A stretch of 64,000 bases of DNA from Planctobacterium marinum (lineage in GTDB: Bacteria; Pseudomonadota; Gammaproteobacteria; Enterobacterales; Alteromonadaceae): contig NZ_JAJEWQ010000004.1 of the NCBI RefSeq assembly GCF_020687805.1, positions 248,001 through 312,000 of the forward strand. The letters are read 5' to 3'. Positions within the stretch are counted from its first letter, which is position 1; every line of letters begins with the position of its first letter. A program made the translations under genes and the position numbers. The notes under the pieces are model-generated. The model was given only the letters and a program-made list of their open reading frames with translations, made no database searches and was not told the DNA's origin. Shown one piece after another: positions 20,870 to 29,885 of the stretch.

Positions 20870-21850
20870 TTACCTGGGTTCAATCTGACTGACATAGCGG
20901 GACACGGAAATCGCTGAACCTGCCAAACCCATGAAAATGGATATACCCAGCATTGACATCAGGGTTGAAAAGCTCATACCTGCAAGGTCAAAGTCCTGAT
21001 TATACAGGGCTAAAATATCTTCAATGTTAGAGGACATCCACCAGAGCAAAATGGCAATGGTGATCCAGGCCATAATCCCGCCCAGAAACCCATACCAAAA
21101 ACCAGTATAGAGAAACGGACGCTGAATAAAGCTGTCGGTGGCACCTACCAGTTTCATGACTAATATTTCGCTGCGTTTGTTGAAGATATTGAGTCGGATG
21201 GTGTTACCGACAATCAGTATTACCGCGATAAACAGCAATAACGCGATCATGGTAACCAGCTCGTTGGCAATGGCAAGTATGGCATGTAGCCGTTCCAGCC
21301 ATTCGATATCCAGTTTGCCCGATTCCACTTCGCGCTCCTGAATGAGTTTATCCAGCAAGGTTTTGGCAGTGGCTGGGGTGCCGAATTTGTCACTGGGATA
21401 CACCAGCAATACGTTGGGGAGAGGATTGCTGTCCAGGTAATCAACGGCATCACCAAAACCGGACAGTCTGCGAAATTCCTCCAGGGCATCATCAGCAGAC
21501 ACAAAGGTCAGGCTTTCGATTTCCGGCCAGGTGCGTATGCGTTTTATCAGTTGCTGAATGTCAGCGTCGCTGGCCTGTTGTTTCAGGAACACCGAGATCT
21601 CCGCCGCCTGTTGGGTATCGGCACTGATATTATTCAGGTTTTTCACCAGCACATAGAGGGTGCCGGGCAGGGTAATGCTCAGGCCCAACACCGCAATCGT
21701 CATTACTGAGGCCAGTGGTGTTCTGATGATTTCGCCAAAACTGGCAATGCACTGGCGAAAATGACTGGTAAAAAACATCAGCAGTTTTTGCAACAAGCCG
21801 ATCTGATGTTGCTGTGCCCCGCTTTGACGGCTCTTAAATAACAGGCTCAT
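20870..21850 (-). CDS. ftsX: Cell-division ABC transporter membrane subunit FtsX
   Basis: 326 aa with four transmembrane segments: one near residues 40-70, a periplasmic loop, then a C-terminal group of three (about 200-315). With FtsE it couples ATP hydrolysis at the septum to periplasmic activation of murein hydrolases through EnvC. Its start overlaps ftsE by 4 bases (ATGA), so the two are translationally coupled in the ftsY-ftsE-ftsX operon. Confidence 0.95.
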   Translation of the reverse strand: MSLLFKSRQSGAQQHQIGLLQKLLMFFTSHFRQCIASFGEIIRTPLASVMTIAVLGLSITLPGTLYVLVKNLNNISADTQQAAEISVFLKQQASDADIQQLIKRIRTWPEIESLTFVSADDALEEFRRLSGFGDAVDYLDSNPLPNVLLVYPSDKFGTPATAKTLLDKLIQEREVESGKLDIEWLERLHAILAIANELVTMIALLLFIAVILIVGNTIRLNIFNKRSEILVMKLVGATDSFIQRPFLYTGFWYGFLGGIMAWITIAILLWWMSSNIEDILALYNQDFDLAGMSFSTLMSMLGISIFMGLAGSAISVSRYVSQIEPR

Positions 21851-22533
21851 GCCTGCACTCCTGGTGTTTCAGTGAGGCCGTCGTTGATCATCTGGCCCCC
21901 TTTCAGGGTCAGTGTGCGGTAGTGCATGCGCGCAATCAGTCCCAAATCATGGGTGGCGATAAATACCGATGCCCCGGCTTTGTTGAAGGCTTCAAACAGG
22001 CGAATAATTTCCAGGGATAGGGCCGGGTCCAGGTTACCTGTGGGTTCGTCGGCTAATATAATGGGCGGACGATTGACCACCGCCCGGGCAATTCCAACCC
22101 GCTGCTGCTCACCACCGGAAAGGGTTGCCGGTGGATTGTTTTGCTTGTGTAGCAGGCCAACCCGGTCCAGCGCTGCGTGCACTCTGGCATAGATCTGTTT
22201 GCGGGAATAACCTTCGATCACCAGAGGCAGGGCGACATTGTCGAACACGGTTTTGTCCATCAGCAATTGATGGTTCTGAAAAATCATACCGATATCGCGG
22301 CGCACGTAAGCGACGTCGCGTCGGGTAATGCGGCTCAAATCATGGCCGTTGATGTATACCCGGCCGACGCTGGGGCGTTCCATCAGGCTGATCAGTTTTA
22401 ATAAGGTGCTTTTACCGGCCCCGGAATGGCCAGTAAGAAAGACCATTTCTCCGGGGGCAACGTGGAAGTTGACCTTGCTTAAGGCCAAATGCCCGCCTGG
22501 ATAGGTTTTGCTGACTTCTTCAAACTTGATCAT
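21847..22533 (-). CDS. ftsE: Cell-division ATP-binding protein FtsE
   Basis: 228-aa ABC ATPase with Walker A GHSGAGKST, Q-loop IFQNHQ, signature LSGGEQQRV, Walker B ILADEPTGNLD and switch His in ATHDL. Partner of FtsX. It is 27 bases after ftsY and overlaps ftsX. Confidence 0.97.
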   Translation of the reverse strand: MIKFEEVSKTYPGGHLALSKVNFHVAPGEMVFLTGHSGAGKSTLLKLISLMERPSVGRVYINGHDLSRITRRDVAYVRRDIGMIFQNHQLLMDKTVFDNVALPLVIEGYSRKQIYARVHAALDRVGLLHKQNNPPATLSGGEQQRVGIARAVVNRPPIILADEPTGNLDPALSLEIIRLFEAFNKAGASVFIATHDLGLIARMHYRTLTLKGGQMINDGLTETPGVQA

Positions 22534-22560
22534 TGTGGCCTGATTCGCATCCGACGATGG

Positions 22561-23688
22561 TTAATGTTTGGTTTTTTCAAATAATGCGTCAATAAATGTC
22601 TTGCCGTCAAATGTCTGCAAATCATCGATGCCTTCACCAACACCGATAAAACGCACCGGGATATTAAATTTATCAGCCAGCGCGAAGATCACGCCGCCTT
22701 TAGCGGTGCCATCTAACTTGGTGAGTGTCAGGCCGGTAATGCCAACGGCGTCGCTGAACAATTTCATCTGACTGATGGCGTTTTGTCCGGTGCCGGCGTC
22801 TAAGGTCAGCATGATTTCGTGTGGTGCTTCGGGGTCCAGTTTTTTCATGACCCGCACGACTTTTTTCAGCTCTTCCATCAGGTTGTCTTTGTTTTGCAGA
22901 CGGCCTGCGGTGTCGGCAATCAACACGTCGGCATTGCGCGCTTTGGCAGACTGCAGGGCGTCAAACAATACGGAGGCGCTGTCCGCTCCGGTGTGTTGTG
23001 CAATCACCGGAATATCATTGCGTTCACCCCATACCTGTAACTGTTCAACGGCGGCTGCCCGAAAGGTATCCCCGGCGGCTAACATGATCGACTTACCCTG
23101 GTTTTTCAATTGCTTAGCCAGCTTACCTATGGTGGTGGTTTTGCCCACACCGTTAACCCCCACCATTAATATAACAAAGGGGGTTTTGCTGTCATCAATA
23201 ACCAGTGGGGCGCTGATGGCGGTTAGCATGTTACTCATCTGATTCTTGAGTACCGGGTACAGCTCATCGGCATTTTTTAGTTGGCTACGACTGGCCTGCT
23301 CGGTGAGTTCATCAATGATCCGGGTCGTGGTTTCAACACCAATATCGGCCGTCAACAGTTGCGTTTCCAGGTCTTCAAACAAATCATCATCAATGCTTTT
23401 ACCCAGAAACAGGTTGGCCATGCCAGACCCAATATTGTCACCGGTTTTCGCCAGACCGCGTTTCAGACGGGAAAAGAAGTTTTCTTCTTTTGTCGTTGTG
23501 TCGGCTTTTTCATGGCTGTCCTGAGCGATAGTTTCAGCTGTTTCGGTTACCGGCTCTTCTGTTGGCTGGACCTCCTGTGCAGTCTGCCCGGTGACCTGCT
23601 CCTGCGTGTCTTCCTGGCCAGGCTGATCAGTAGCCGGGGCATCTTTTGGGTTTTTATCTTTGTTAAACCAATCAAAAAATTTTGACAT
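22561..23688 (-). CDS. ftsY: Signal recognition particle receptor FtsY
   Basis: GTPase that docks SRP-ribosome complexes at the membrane. About 375 aa: an acidic, Thr/Glu/Gln-rich A domain (about 1-75), then the NG domain with P-loop GVNGVGKTTT, DTAGRLQ and TKLDGTAKGG. The frame is open 63 bases further upstream, but MSKFFDWF at 23688 matches the family start. No strong ribosome site is visible for either. First gene of ftsYEX. Confidence 0.95.
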   Translation of the reverse strand: MSKFFDWFNKDKNPKDAPATDQPGQEDTQEQVTGQTAQEVQPTEEPVTETAETIAQDSHEKADTTTKEENFFSRLKRGLAKTGDNIGSGMANLFLGKSIDDDLFEDLETQLLTADIGVETTTRIIDELTEQASRSQLKNADELYPVLKNQMSNMLTAISAPLVIDDSKTPFVILMVGVNGVGKTTTIGKLAKQLKNQGKSIMLAAGDTFRAAAVEQLQVWGERNDIPVIAQHTGADSASVLFDALQSAKARNADVLIADTAGRLQNKDNLMEELKKVVRVMKKLDPEAPHEIMLTLDAGTGQNAISQMKLFSDAVGITGLTLTKLDGTAKGGVIFALADKFNIPVRFIGVGEGIDDLQTFDGKTFIDALFEKTKH

Positions 23689-23885
23689 CGTACGTGTAAT
23701 TCCTGATGTTTCAGCAATCCAGGTCATCCGCACACTATCTGTATCGATCATTATCTATTCATATCATGAACTATACAGAGCATTGTCTTGCAGATCCCGG
23801 AGGGGGAGTTTGGTAAACTTGTGCCCGACACAAATTTCCCGTTATTTTTTGGAACGGCATCATATCACAGGGGAGCCAGGCTTCA

Positions 23886-24473
23886 ATGCGCGCTAAACAA
23901 TCAGCTTCATCGAAATCAGCAGGTTTCATTCGCATCATTTCCGGAAAATGGCGTGGACGAAAGTTACCGGTGATTAACAGTGAAGGCTTGCGTCCCACCA
24001 CCGACCGCACCAAAGAAACTCTGTTCAACTGGCTGATGCAGGATGTGGCAAATGCAACCTGTCTCGATGTTTTTGCCGGTTCAGGATCGTTAGGGCTGGA
24101 AGCATTGTCCCGCCATGCTCGGCAGGTCACGCTGGTGGAAAAGCAAAAAGACATTGCCGGCTCACTGCGCAATATACGCACATTACTGAATGCCGATGAG
24201 CAGGCACTGCAGATTGTCAATCAGGATGCGCTGACCTGGTTAGGTACCTGTGATCGGAAGTTTGATATTGTGTTTATCGACCCGCCGTTTAAGAAGAATT
24301 TGTTACAACCTGTGGTTGAGGCTTTACTGAATCACAATTTACTGCAAGATAACGCCTTAATTTATATTGAGCATGAAATCGAATTGGCATGGTCAATACC
24401 AGCATCACTGCAGGAAATAAAACGGAAGAACACACGACAAGTGTCTTCGCTGTTATTGCAATATCAACCCTGA
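23886..24473 (+). CDS. rsmD: 16S rRNA m2G966 methyltransferase RsmD
   Basis: 195-aa SAM-dependent methyltransferase of the 30S subunit. Visible motifs are RIISGKWRGRKLP, RPTTDRTKETLFNWL, SAM motif I DVFAGSGSLGLEA and the N2-methyltransferase motif DPPF. It is divergent from ftsY, the usual arrangement. GGGGAG lies 10 bases upstream of the ATG. Confidence 0.96.
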   Translation: MRAKQSASSKSAGFIRIISGKWRGRKLPVINSEGLRPTTDRTKETLFNWLMQDVANATCLDVFAGSGSLGLEALSRHARQVTLVEKQKDIAGSLRNIRTLLNADEQALQIVNQDALTWLGTCDRKFDIVFIDPPFKKNLLQPVVEALLNHNLLQDNALIYIEHEIELAWSIPASLQEIKRKNTRQVSSLLLQYQP

Positions 24474-24487
24474 AAGGCTGTTAATTA

Positions 24488-24865
24488 ATGCACAACAAAC
24501 CCAATGGCACCGGGCTGGCCCGGTTGTTTAAGGCCACAAAATGCTCAATGGACGTCATTCGCCTGGCCTGGCAACATGAATCGGCGTTTCGTCAGGAACT
24601 GACATTAGCGGCGGTGATGTGTCCGCTGGCTTTTTTGCTCAGCACGTCCGTCGAACAGCTGGTACTTTTGCTGATGCCGGTATTTTTACTGGTGATCGTC
24701 GAGTTGTTGAACAGTGCGATTGAGGCGACTGTGGACCGCATCAGCACATCATTGCATCCGCTATCAAAACAGGCCAAGGATATTGGTTCAGCCGCGGTAT
24801 TTTTTGTGTTGCTGCTGCTGACCCTGACCTGGGGGCTGATTTTGTTGAATAATTTTGTACTTTAA
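24488..24865 (+). CDS. dgkA: Diacylglycerol kinase DgkA
   Basis: 125-aa inner-membrane enzyme that phosphorylates diacylglycerol from membrane-derived oligosaccharide synthesis back to phosphatidate. Three hydrophobic segments and the motifs ESAFRQEL and VELLNSAIEATVDR (catalytic Glu and Asn) are present. It follows rsmD by 14 bases, likely one transcript, and its last 4 bases overlap the convergent yjaG gene. Confidence 0.95.
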   Translation: MHNKPNGTGLARLFKATKCSMDVIRLAWQHESAFRQELTLAAVMCPLAFLLSTSVEQLVLLLMPVFLLVIVELLNSAIEATVDRISTSLHPLSKQAKDIGSAAVFFVLLLLTLTWGLILLNNFVL

Positions 24866-25437
24866 ACAATCTCCAGCCCGATATTACTGATCCCTTCCTC
24901 AACAGCGAGTGCTTTTAAGCGCTTGACCAGATCGTTATTGCGTTTGATCTTCCCCTGCAACAGGGCAATCAATTCCGCCTGAAAGGCTATTTCCCAACTC
25001 ATCAGAGGATGTTGTTTAATGTCTTCCTGCTCACCTTCAGATGCCTCTATGTAGGCTTCTACACAGCCCTGAGATACTTTGCTTACAACCACGGCGCCCT
25101 GTGCGTCTTCACCGGAAATCAGGTTTAACACCGAGTCCAATGACACGGCGAAATCCAATGCCGGATACACGCCGTAATTGTCAAAGTTGTTAATGTCCGG
25201 CGTGGCTTCATCCAGTTTTAAGCGTTGCGATTCAAAATTGATTTTGGTTTTCGGTGATCCTAACCAGTCCCAGAGACTATTGAGTGTGTGACGCAATTGT
25301 TCAGCGTCGTAAAAACCGGTGAGTTCACAAAAAAGGTGGTAATTGGGATACATTCTTTCCAGTAAGGTTAACGCAAATGCACTGGCACGCCAGTCGTTAA
25401 ATTCTCTTACCTGTTGAAAAATCGTTAGTTTGGCCAA
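24862..25437 (-). CDS. yjaG: DUF416 family protein YjaG
   Basis: 191 aa with the DUF416 markers LLERMYPNYHLFCELTGF, KINFESQ and NYGVYPALDFAVSL, aligning along its length with E. coli YjaG. Cytosolic, function unknown. A spaced palindrome (AACGTTG-CGTA-CAACGTT, 25482-25499) lies 45 bases upstream and may be an operator. Confidence 0.9.
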   Translation of the reverse strand: MAKLTIFQQVREFNDWRASAFALTLLERMYPNYHLFCELTGFYDAEQLRHTLNSLWDWLGSPKTKINFESQRLKLDEATPDINNFDNYGVYPALDFAVSLDSVLNLISGEDAQGAVVVSKVSQGCVEAYIEASEGEQEDIKQHPLMSWEIAFQAELIALLQGKIKRNNDLVKRLKALAVEEGISNIGLEIV

Positions 25438-25481
25438 GTGGAAACTCTGTCAGTGTTTTACGCGCTAGTTTGCCCTGATTT

Positions 25482-25499
25482 AACGTTGCGTACAACGTT
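25482..25499. promoter_or_regulatory. Palindrome upstream of yjaG
   Basis: AACGTTG and CAACGTT flank a 4-base centre. It lies 45 bases before the yjaG start and about 180 before the small HTH gene on the other strand. Could be a repressor site; no family can be assigned. Confidence 0.35.
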
Positions 25500-25678
25500 T
25501 TCACCCAATACAAAAAATGTGCTTTGTTTACCTATTTGCCAATTCTGTGCTATCTATTAAGTTTACCACCAGAGACTACTCTGGCTGCCGGGGGCTTTTT
25601 TAGCAAGCTATCTGGCCTATTTTGTTAACCAATAAATCCCTGATAAGCAAAGAAAAATAAATCGGGAGGAGAAAATCA

Positions 25679-25861
25679 ATGAGTTTAATGACGGTCGCTG
25701 AAGTTGCAGAGTATCTGGGAATACAAGACGTTCGGGTGCAACGACTGGAACGAGAACATTTGTTAAATGCCAAGGAAAAAGACGCTGCCGGTGATCCGCT
25801 ATTTGATCGCACAGATGTGGAAAAATACAAGGAACTGGCAGAACGTCTGGGCGGAATATAA
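25679..25861 (+). CDS. Small helix-turn-helix DNA-binding protein (60 aa)
   Basis: A stand-alone 60-aa winged-HTH/excisionase-like protein: MTVAEVAEYLGIQDVRVQRLEREH is a MerR/Xis-type HTH, followed by DPLFDRTDVEKYKE as the wing. GGGAGGAG lies 6 bases before the ATG and a long terminator follows 16 bases after the stop, so it is an independent, probably well-expressed unit. Its targets are unknown. A site-specific recombination role is unlikely because no integrase is nearby. Confidence 0.8.
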   Translation: MSLMTVAEVAEYLGIQDVRVQRLEREHLLNAKEKDAAGDPLFDRTDVEKYKELAERLGGI

Positions 25862-25877
25862 GCCATTCATTCAGAGT

Positions 25878-25926
25878 CCGGATTAAAGGAGCGTGCTTCG
25901 GACACGATCCTTTAATCCGGTTTTTT
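25878..25926 (+). terminator. Strong rho-independent terminator
   Basis: CCGGATTAAAGGA pairs with TCCTTTAATCCGG, extended by GCGTG/CACG with a small mismatch and a CTTCGGA loop, then T6. It ends the 60-aa HTH gene and may also limit the convergent pepB transcript. Confidence 0.92.
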
Positions 25927-25961
25927 ACCCGTCACTTATCATCGCTGACTGGTATTCCCTG

Positions 25962-27257
25962 TCAGTTGAGTAAATTCGCCAGCATGCGAATGCCCTGAGC
26001 TGTAGCTCCGGCGGGTTGGGTGTCTGTGCCGCTGCTGTTAAATGCCGCTGCCAGGTCTACATGCAGCCAGCCCTGTCCGTCGTTGGGCACAAATCGACTC
26101 AAAAATCCTGCTGCGTTACTGGCACCTCCGGCGCCGCCGCCTTTTTGTGGGCGACTATTGGCGGTATCAGCATAGGGTGATGGGCAGTTGTCCTGGTGAA
26201 AGGCTTCCAAAGGTAAGGGCCATGCGGGTTCATGCACTTCTTGTGCAATCTGCAGTGCCAGCGCCCTGAGTGCATCGTCCCGGCTAAACAGGGCGTTGTA
26301 ATGACTACCTACGGCCACCATGGCGGCCCCGGTAAGCGTGGCGGCGTCAATGATCCTGCGAGGTTGGTATTCGCTGGCCAGTAACAAACCATCCGCAAGT
26401 ACCAGCCGACCTTCTGCATCCGTGTTAACCACTTCAACCGTCAGGCCATTTTTATAAGTGATGATGTCGCCCAGTTTGTAAGCATGACCACTGATCAGAT
26501 TTTCAGCGCAACACAAAATCAGACGGGTGCGCTGTTGCAGACCGTTCATGATGGCCAATCCCAGTGCGCCGGTAACGGTGGCAGCACCGGCCATGTCACA
26601 TTTCATCGACAACATGCCTTCACTGGGCTTAATGCTGTATCCACCACTGTCAAAGGTAATGCCTTTACCCACTAAAACAGAGTGAACCGGGGCGTCCTGA
26701 TCACCACCTGGATTAAAATCCAGATCCAACAGCACAGGTGGCCGATCACTGCCGCGGCCCACTTCGTAAATTCCGTTCCATCCGGCTTTTTTCAGTTCTT
26801 CGCCGACAATCATCTTGTGGGAAATGGCGTCAGGTGCCAGTTCGGTCAGCCAGTTTACGGCGCGTTCTGCTAACGCTTCGGGCGAGACATTTTGCGGAGT
26901 ATCGTTCACCAGCGCGACGGTAAATGCGTGCGCTCTTAAGGCATTGCTCACGGCCGGCGTATTTTGCTGCTCAGCAAACGTCACCTCGTAGCGAAGTCTG
27001 GCGTCGTTAAAACTGGTACAAAAGGCAATACACTGATCGTCATTCCAGTTTCCCTGCAGGCTGACGCGCTGGGTGAGAGTGGCCAGTTTTCTGGCGGCCA
27101 CCTTAATCTGTTGCAGTTGCGTTGCGGTATCGCCTGGCAGGTGAATACTTGCCCCTTCTGATGTGATGGAAAGTGGCCCATTGGGGTTCCACGGGGCCGG
27201 CGTTGGTGATGTGCTTAGCACAACGGATAATTGGCCTTGGGTAGGGTTTTCTGACAT
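25962..27257 (-). CDS. pepB: Leucyl aminopeptidase family M17 (peptidase B)
   Basis: 431-aa cytosolic dizinc/manganese aminopeptidase, the length of PepB rather than the longer PepA. Metal and catalytic residues lie in VGKGITFDSGGYSIKP, KCDMAGAA and the family signature NTDAEGRLVLADG. Single gene, divergent from sfsA with 89 bases between the starts. Confidence 0.93.
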   Translation of the reverse strand: MSENPTQGQLSVVLSTSPTPAPWNPNGPLSITSEGASIHLPGDTATQLQQIKVAARKLATLTQRVSLQGNWNDDQCIAFCTSFNDARLRYEVTFAEQQNTPAVSNALRAHAFTVALVNDTPQNVSPEALAERAVNWLTELAPDAISHKMIVGEELKKAGWNGIYEVGRGSDRPPVLLDLDFNPGGDQDAPVHSVLVGKGITFDSGGYSIKPSEGMLSMKCDMAGAATVTGALGLAIMNGLQQRTRLILCCAENLISGHAYKLGDIITYKNGLTVEVVNTDAEGRLVLADGLLLASEYQPRRIIDAATLTGAAMVAVGSHYNALFSRDDALRALALQIAQEVHEPAWPLPLEAFHQDNCPSPYADTANSRPQKGGGAGGASNAAGFLSRFVPNDGQGWLHVDLAAAFNSSGTDTQPAGATAQGIRMLANLLN

Positions 27258-27346
27258 GTGGCATCCTTAGAATGTATTTGGTTATCGCCGGGAATTTTGA
27301 CACAATCACTGCCCACTTTAAATGTCCCGACAGGTTCTGCTTCACT

Positions 27347-28057
27347 ATGCAATTTCCGAAAACACTTATTTGCGGCACGTTGGTCAAAAGATATAAGCGC
27401 TTTTTAGCGGATGTCGCCCTGGAAGACGGCAGCATTGTCACGGCGCATTGTCCCAATACCGGTGCCATGACCGGGTGTGCTGAGCCCGGTTTTAAGGTGT
27501 GGTTGAGCAGTAATAATGATCCGAAGCGAAAACTTAAGTACACCTGGGAAATTGCCGTTGATCACGATTACAACAAGATAGGTATTAACACTCACAATGC
27601 CAATAAGTTAGTGTTTGAGGCTCTGAATAAACGTCGTCTGGCAGAGTTTCGTGCCTTCGGACAATACCGACGGGAAGTTAAGTTTGGCAACGAAAACAGT
27701 AAAGTGGATTTTCTGCTTTCCAACAGTGACCACGCGCAAATGTACCTGGAAGTAAAATCCGTCACACTGGCGGAAAAAGGCTTAGGTTTGTTCCCGGATA
27801 CTGTAACAGAGCGGGGCCAAAAGCACCTTAGAGAGCTCACCTACATGGCATTGCAGGGCAACAATGCCGGTATTTTATTTTGTGTGCAGCACACCGGCAT
27901 TAAACGTGTGGCTATCGCCAAAAAACTGGACCCTGAATACTTCGATTTAATGCGTCAGGCCATCAAGGCAGGCGTCAAAGTCTTTGCTTATGGCTGCGAT
28001 ATCAGTGAAAAAGAAATCGTATTAAACAAGAAAATCCCGTTTGTTTACGATGTTTAG
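27347..28057 (+). CDS. sfsA: Sugar fermentation stimulation protein SfsA
   Basis: About 236 aa with the SfsA pattern: an N-terminal OB-like part (VALEDGSIVTAHCPNTG) and a nuclease-like core (FLLSN, LEVKSVTLAEKGLGLFPDTV, RGQKHL). The E. coli protein binds DNA and affects maltose genes; the fold suggests a nuclease. The frame opens 75 bases earlier, but the ATG at 27347 (MQFPKTLI) fits the family start. sfsA-dksA is a conserved neighbourhood. Confidence 0.92.
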   Translation: MQFPKTLICGTLVKRYKRFLADVALEDGSIVTAHCPNTGAMTGCAEPGFKVWLSSNNDPKRKLKYTWEIAVDHDYNKIGINTHNANKLVFEALNKRRLAEFRAFGQYRREVKFGNENSKVDFLLSNSDHAQMYLEVKSVTLAEKGLGLFPDTVTERGQKHLRELTYMALQGNNAGILFCVQHTGIKRVAIAKKLDPEYFDLMRQAIKAGVKVFAYGCDISEKEIVLNKKIPFVYDV

Positions 28058-28233
28058 GCGAAAAAACAAGCAGTTGTTAGCCAGTTATTAAAATTTTTTG
28101 CTTGAAAAGCGATAAATGAACACCATATTTGCCCAGCGATAAAAATTGTGTCAATCTGCCGGGTGATCAGTGGTTTGTTAGCCCGCCAACAACCCGCGTT
28201 TAGCAAGTATTGTAGGTGAGCAAATATCAAATA

Positions 28234-28261
28234 TTGCTCTTTTTGTAGATTTTTGTATAAG
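28234..28261 (+). promoter_or_regulatory. Predicted dksA promoter
   Basis: TTGCTC (28234-28239), a 16-base spacer and TATAAG (28256-28261) lie about 50 bases before the dksA start. The rest of the 253-base gap after sfsA is AT-rich with no other feature seen. Confidence 0.55.
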
Positions 28262-28310
28262 ATAGCGACCCTTTTTAGCAGGTCTCATAGTCGTTTAGGA
28301 GAGTTGACCT

Positions 28311-28760
28311 ATGCCGACAGGTAAAGATGGTAAAACGTTAGGGCTTTTGGCGCTGGCTGGCCTGGAGCCTTACCAGGAGAAAGACGGCGAAGAATATATG
28401 AACAGCAAGCAACTGGATCATTTCCGGTTGATTCTGTTGGCATGGCGTGATCAACTTCGTGAAGAAGTGGATCGCACAGTGCATCATATGCAGGACGAAG
28501 CTGCCAACTTCCCGGACCCGGTTGACCGTGCCGCGCAGGAAGAAGAGTTTAGTTTAGAACTGCGCACCCGTGACCGTGAACGTAAGTTGATCAAGAAAAT
28601 TGAAAAGACTCTGAAGCGCATTGAAGAAGATGATTTTGGTTTTTGCGATTCTTGCGGTATAGAAATTGGCGTAAAACGTCTGGAAGCCAGACCTACCGCT
28701 GATATGTGTATCGATTGCAAAACCATGGCTGAAATTAAAGAAAAGCAACTGCTAGGTTAA
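28311..28760 (+). CDS. dksA: RNA polymerase-binding transcription factor DksA
   Basis: Binds the secondary channel of RNA polymerase and potentiates ppGpp in the stringent response. 149 aa, almost the E. coli length. The coiled-coil tip [11 protein letters not shown], with the two key Asp residues, and the C4 zinc finger CDSCG...CIDC are intact. An AGGAG lies 9 bases before the ATG, and a terminator follows directly. Confidence 0.97.
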   Translation: MPTGKDGKTLGLLALAGLEPYQEKDGEEYMNSKQLDHFRLILLAWRDQLREEVDRTVHHMQDEAANFPDPVDRAAQEEEFSLELRTRDRERKLIKKIEKTLKRIEEDDFGFCDSCGIEIGVKRLEARPTADMCIDCKTMAEIKEKQLLG

Positions 28761-28768
28761 ATAAGAAG

Positions 28769-28791
28769 AGCTGCAAATTGCAGCTTTTTTT
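28769..28791 (+). terminator. dksA terminator
   Basis: AGCTGC, loop AAATT, GCAGCT, followed by T7, starting 9 bases after the dksA stop. Confidence 0.9.
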
Positions 28792-28802
28792 ATGTCCGAA
28801 AA

Positions 28803-29738
28803 GTGAGCTTTTCCATGGTTCAGAATACACCCGCCGCAGAGGGCGAGCCCGGGACCGAAAGGTACCGTGGGCGCTTTGCACCTTCGCCCAGTGGTAACCT
28901 GCACTTTGGCTCATTAGTCACTGCCCTGGCCAGTTACCTGATAGCCAAAAAACAGCAGGGTACATGGCTACTGCGCATTGATGATATTGACCAACCCAGA
29001 GTGAAACCCGGGGCGACGGACAGCATTTTAAAAACGCTGGAAGCCCACGGCTTGTACTGGGATGAGCCAGTGTATTATCAAAGTCAGCATCTGGACTACT
29101 ACCGGGAGACCCTGACCCGGTGGCAACAGCAGGGTTATTGTTACTATTGTGATTGTACCCGGCAAGCCATAAAGGCCAGGGGAACTCTGTATGACGGTTT
29201 CTGCAGGGCGCGAAAATTATCTCAGCCGGGTTGTGCCGTACGCATCAAAAATCCGGGGCAAAGCCTGGCGTTAAATGACGCCAGACTGGGCCAGATTCAG
29301 GTACCGGATGAGGTTATAAACGAAGATTTTGTGCTCCAACGCCGGGACGGAATTTTTGGTTATCACCTGGTGGCCGTGCTGGATGATATACAGCAGAATG
29401 TTACCCAGGTGGTGCGCGGTGCGGATTTGTTGCTGCCCAGTGCTTGTCAGTTGGTGCTTTACAATTTGCTGCATCATCCCACCCCCTCGTTTTTACACAT
29501 TCCATTAGCTGTTTCTTCGCCGGGTAAAAAATTAAGTAAACAAAATCACAGTCCGGAACTGGACGAGACTCAGGTGCAGCAAAACCTGTGCTCTGCACTC
29601 GATTTTTTAGGGGCAGATATTCCGCCAGAATTACTCCGCACTGATAAAGACCGGCTGTTGAACTGGGCCGTGCAACATTGGAACCCGGACAATTTACCCT
29701 CAACACTGGAAAAAAAGGTAACCGGGCGCTGGTGTTGA
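28803..29738 (+). CDS. gluQ: Glutamyl-Q tRNA(Asp) synthetase
   Basis: Attaches glutamate to queuosine at the wobble base of tRNA-Asp. About 311 aa; it is a shortened glutamyl-tRNA synthetase catalytic domain with the HIGH-type motif APSPSGNLHFGS, a zinc-site region CYYCDCTRQ and the KMSKS-like GKKLSKQ, and no anticodon-binding domain. The start is GTG 28803 or ATG 28815; neither has a clear ribosome site. dksA-gluQ-pcnB-folK is a conserved order. Confidence 0.94.
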   Translation: MSFSMVQNTPAAEGEPGTERYRGRFAPSPSGNLHFGSLVTALASYLIAKKQQGTWLLRIDDIDQPRVKPGATDSILKTLEAHGLYWDEPVYYQSQHLDYYRETLTRWQQQGYCYYCDCTRQAIKARGTLYDGFCRARKLSQPGCAVRIKNPGQSLALNDARLGQIQVPDEVINEDFVLQRRDGIFGYHLVAVLDDIQQNVTQVVRGADLLLPSACQLVLYNLLHHPTPSFLHIPLAVSSPGKKLSKQNHSPELDETQVQQNLCSALDFLGADIPPELLRTDKDRLLNWAVQHWNPDNLPSTLEKKVTGRWC

Positions 29739-29885
29739 CGAAAAGTTATTCAAATTAGTGACCGATTAGTTTAAAATCCGCGCCCGAAAAAGCTGGCGAA
29801 TCGCTTATTTTTCAGGATATATTTTCTCAGCTTATCTAATTTTCAGGTATTCTTACCTAAACCCAGCAAGATCGGAGTCAGGCAT

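Noticed and set aside
29739-29885. Open frame upstream of the pcnB ATT start
   Set aside because: The frame continues upstream, but similarity to the PcnB N terminus stops at the ATT and the ribosome site lies just before it.
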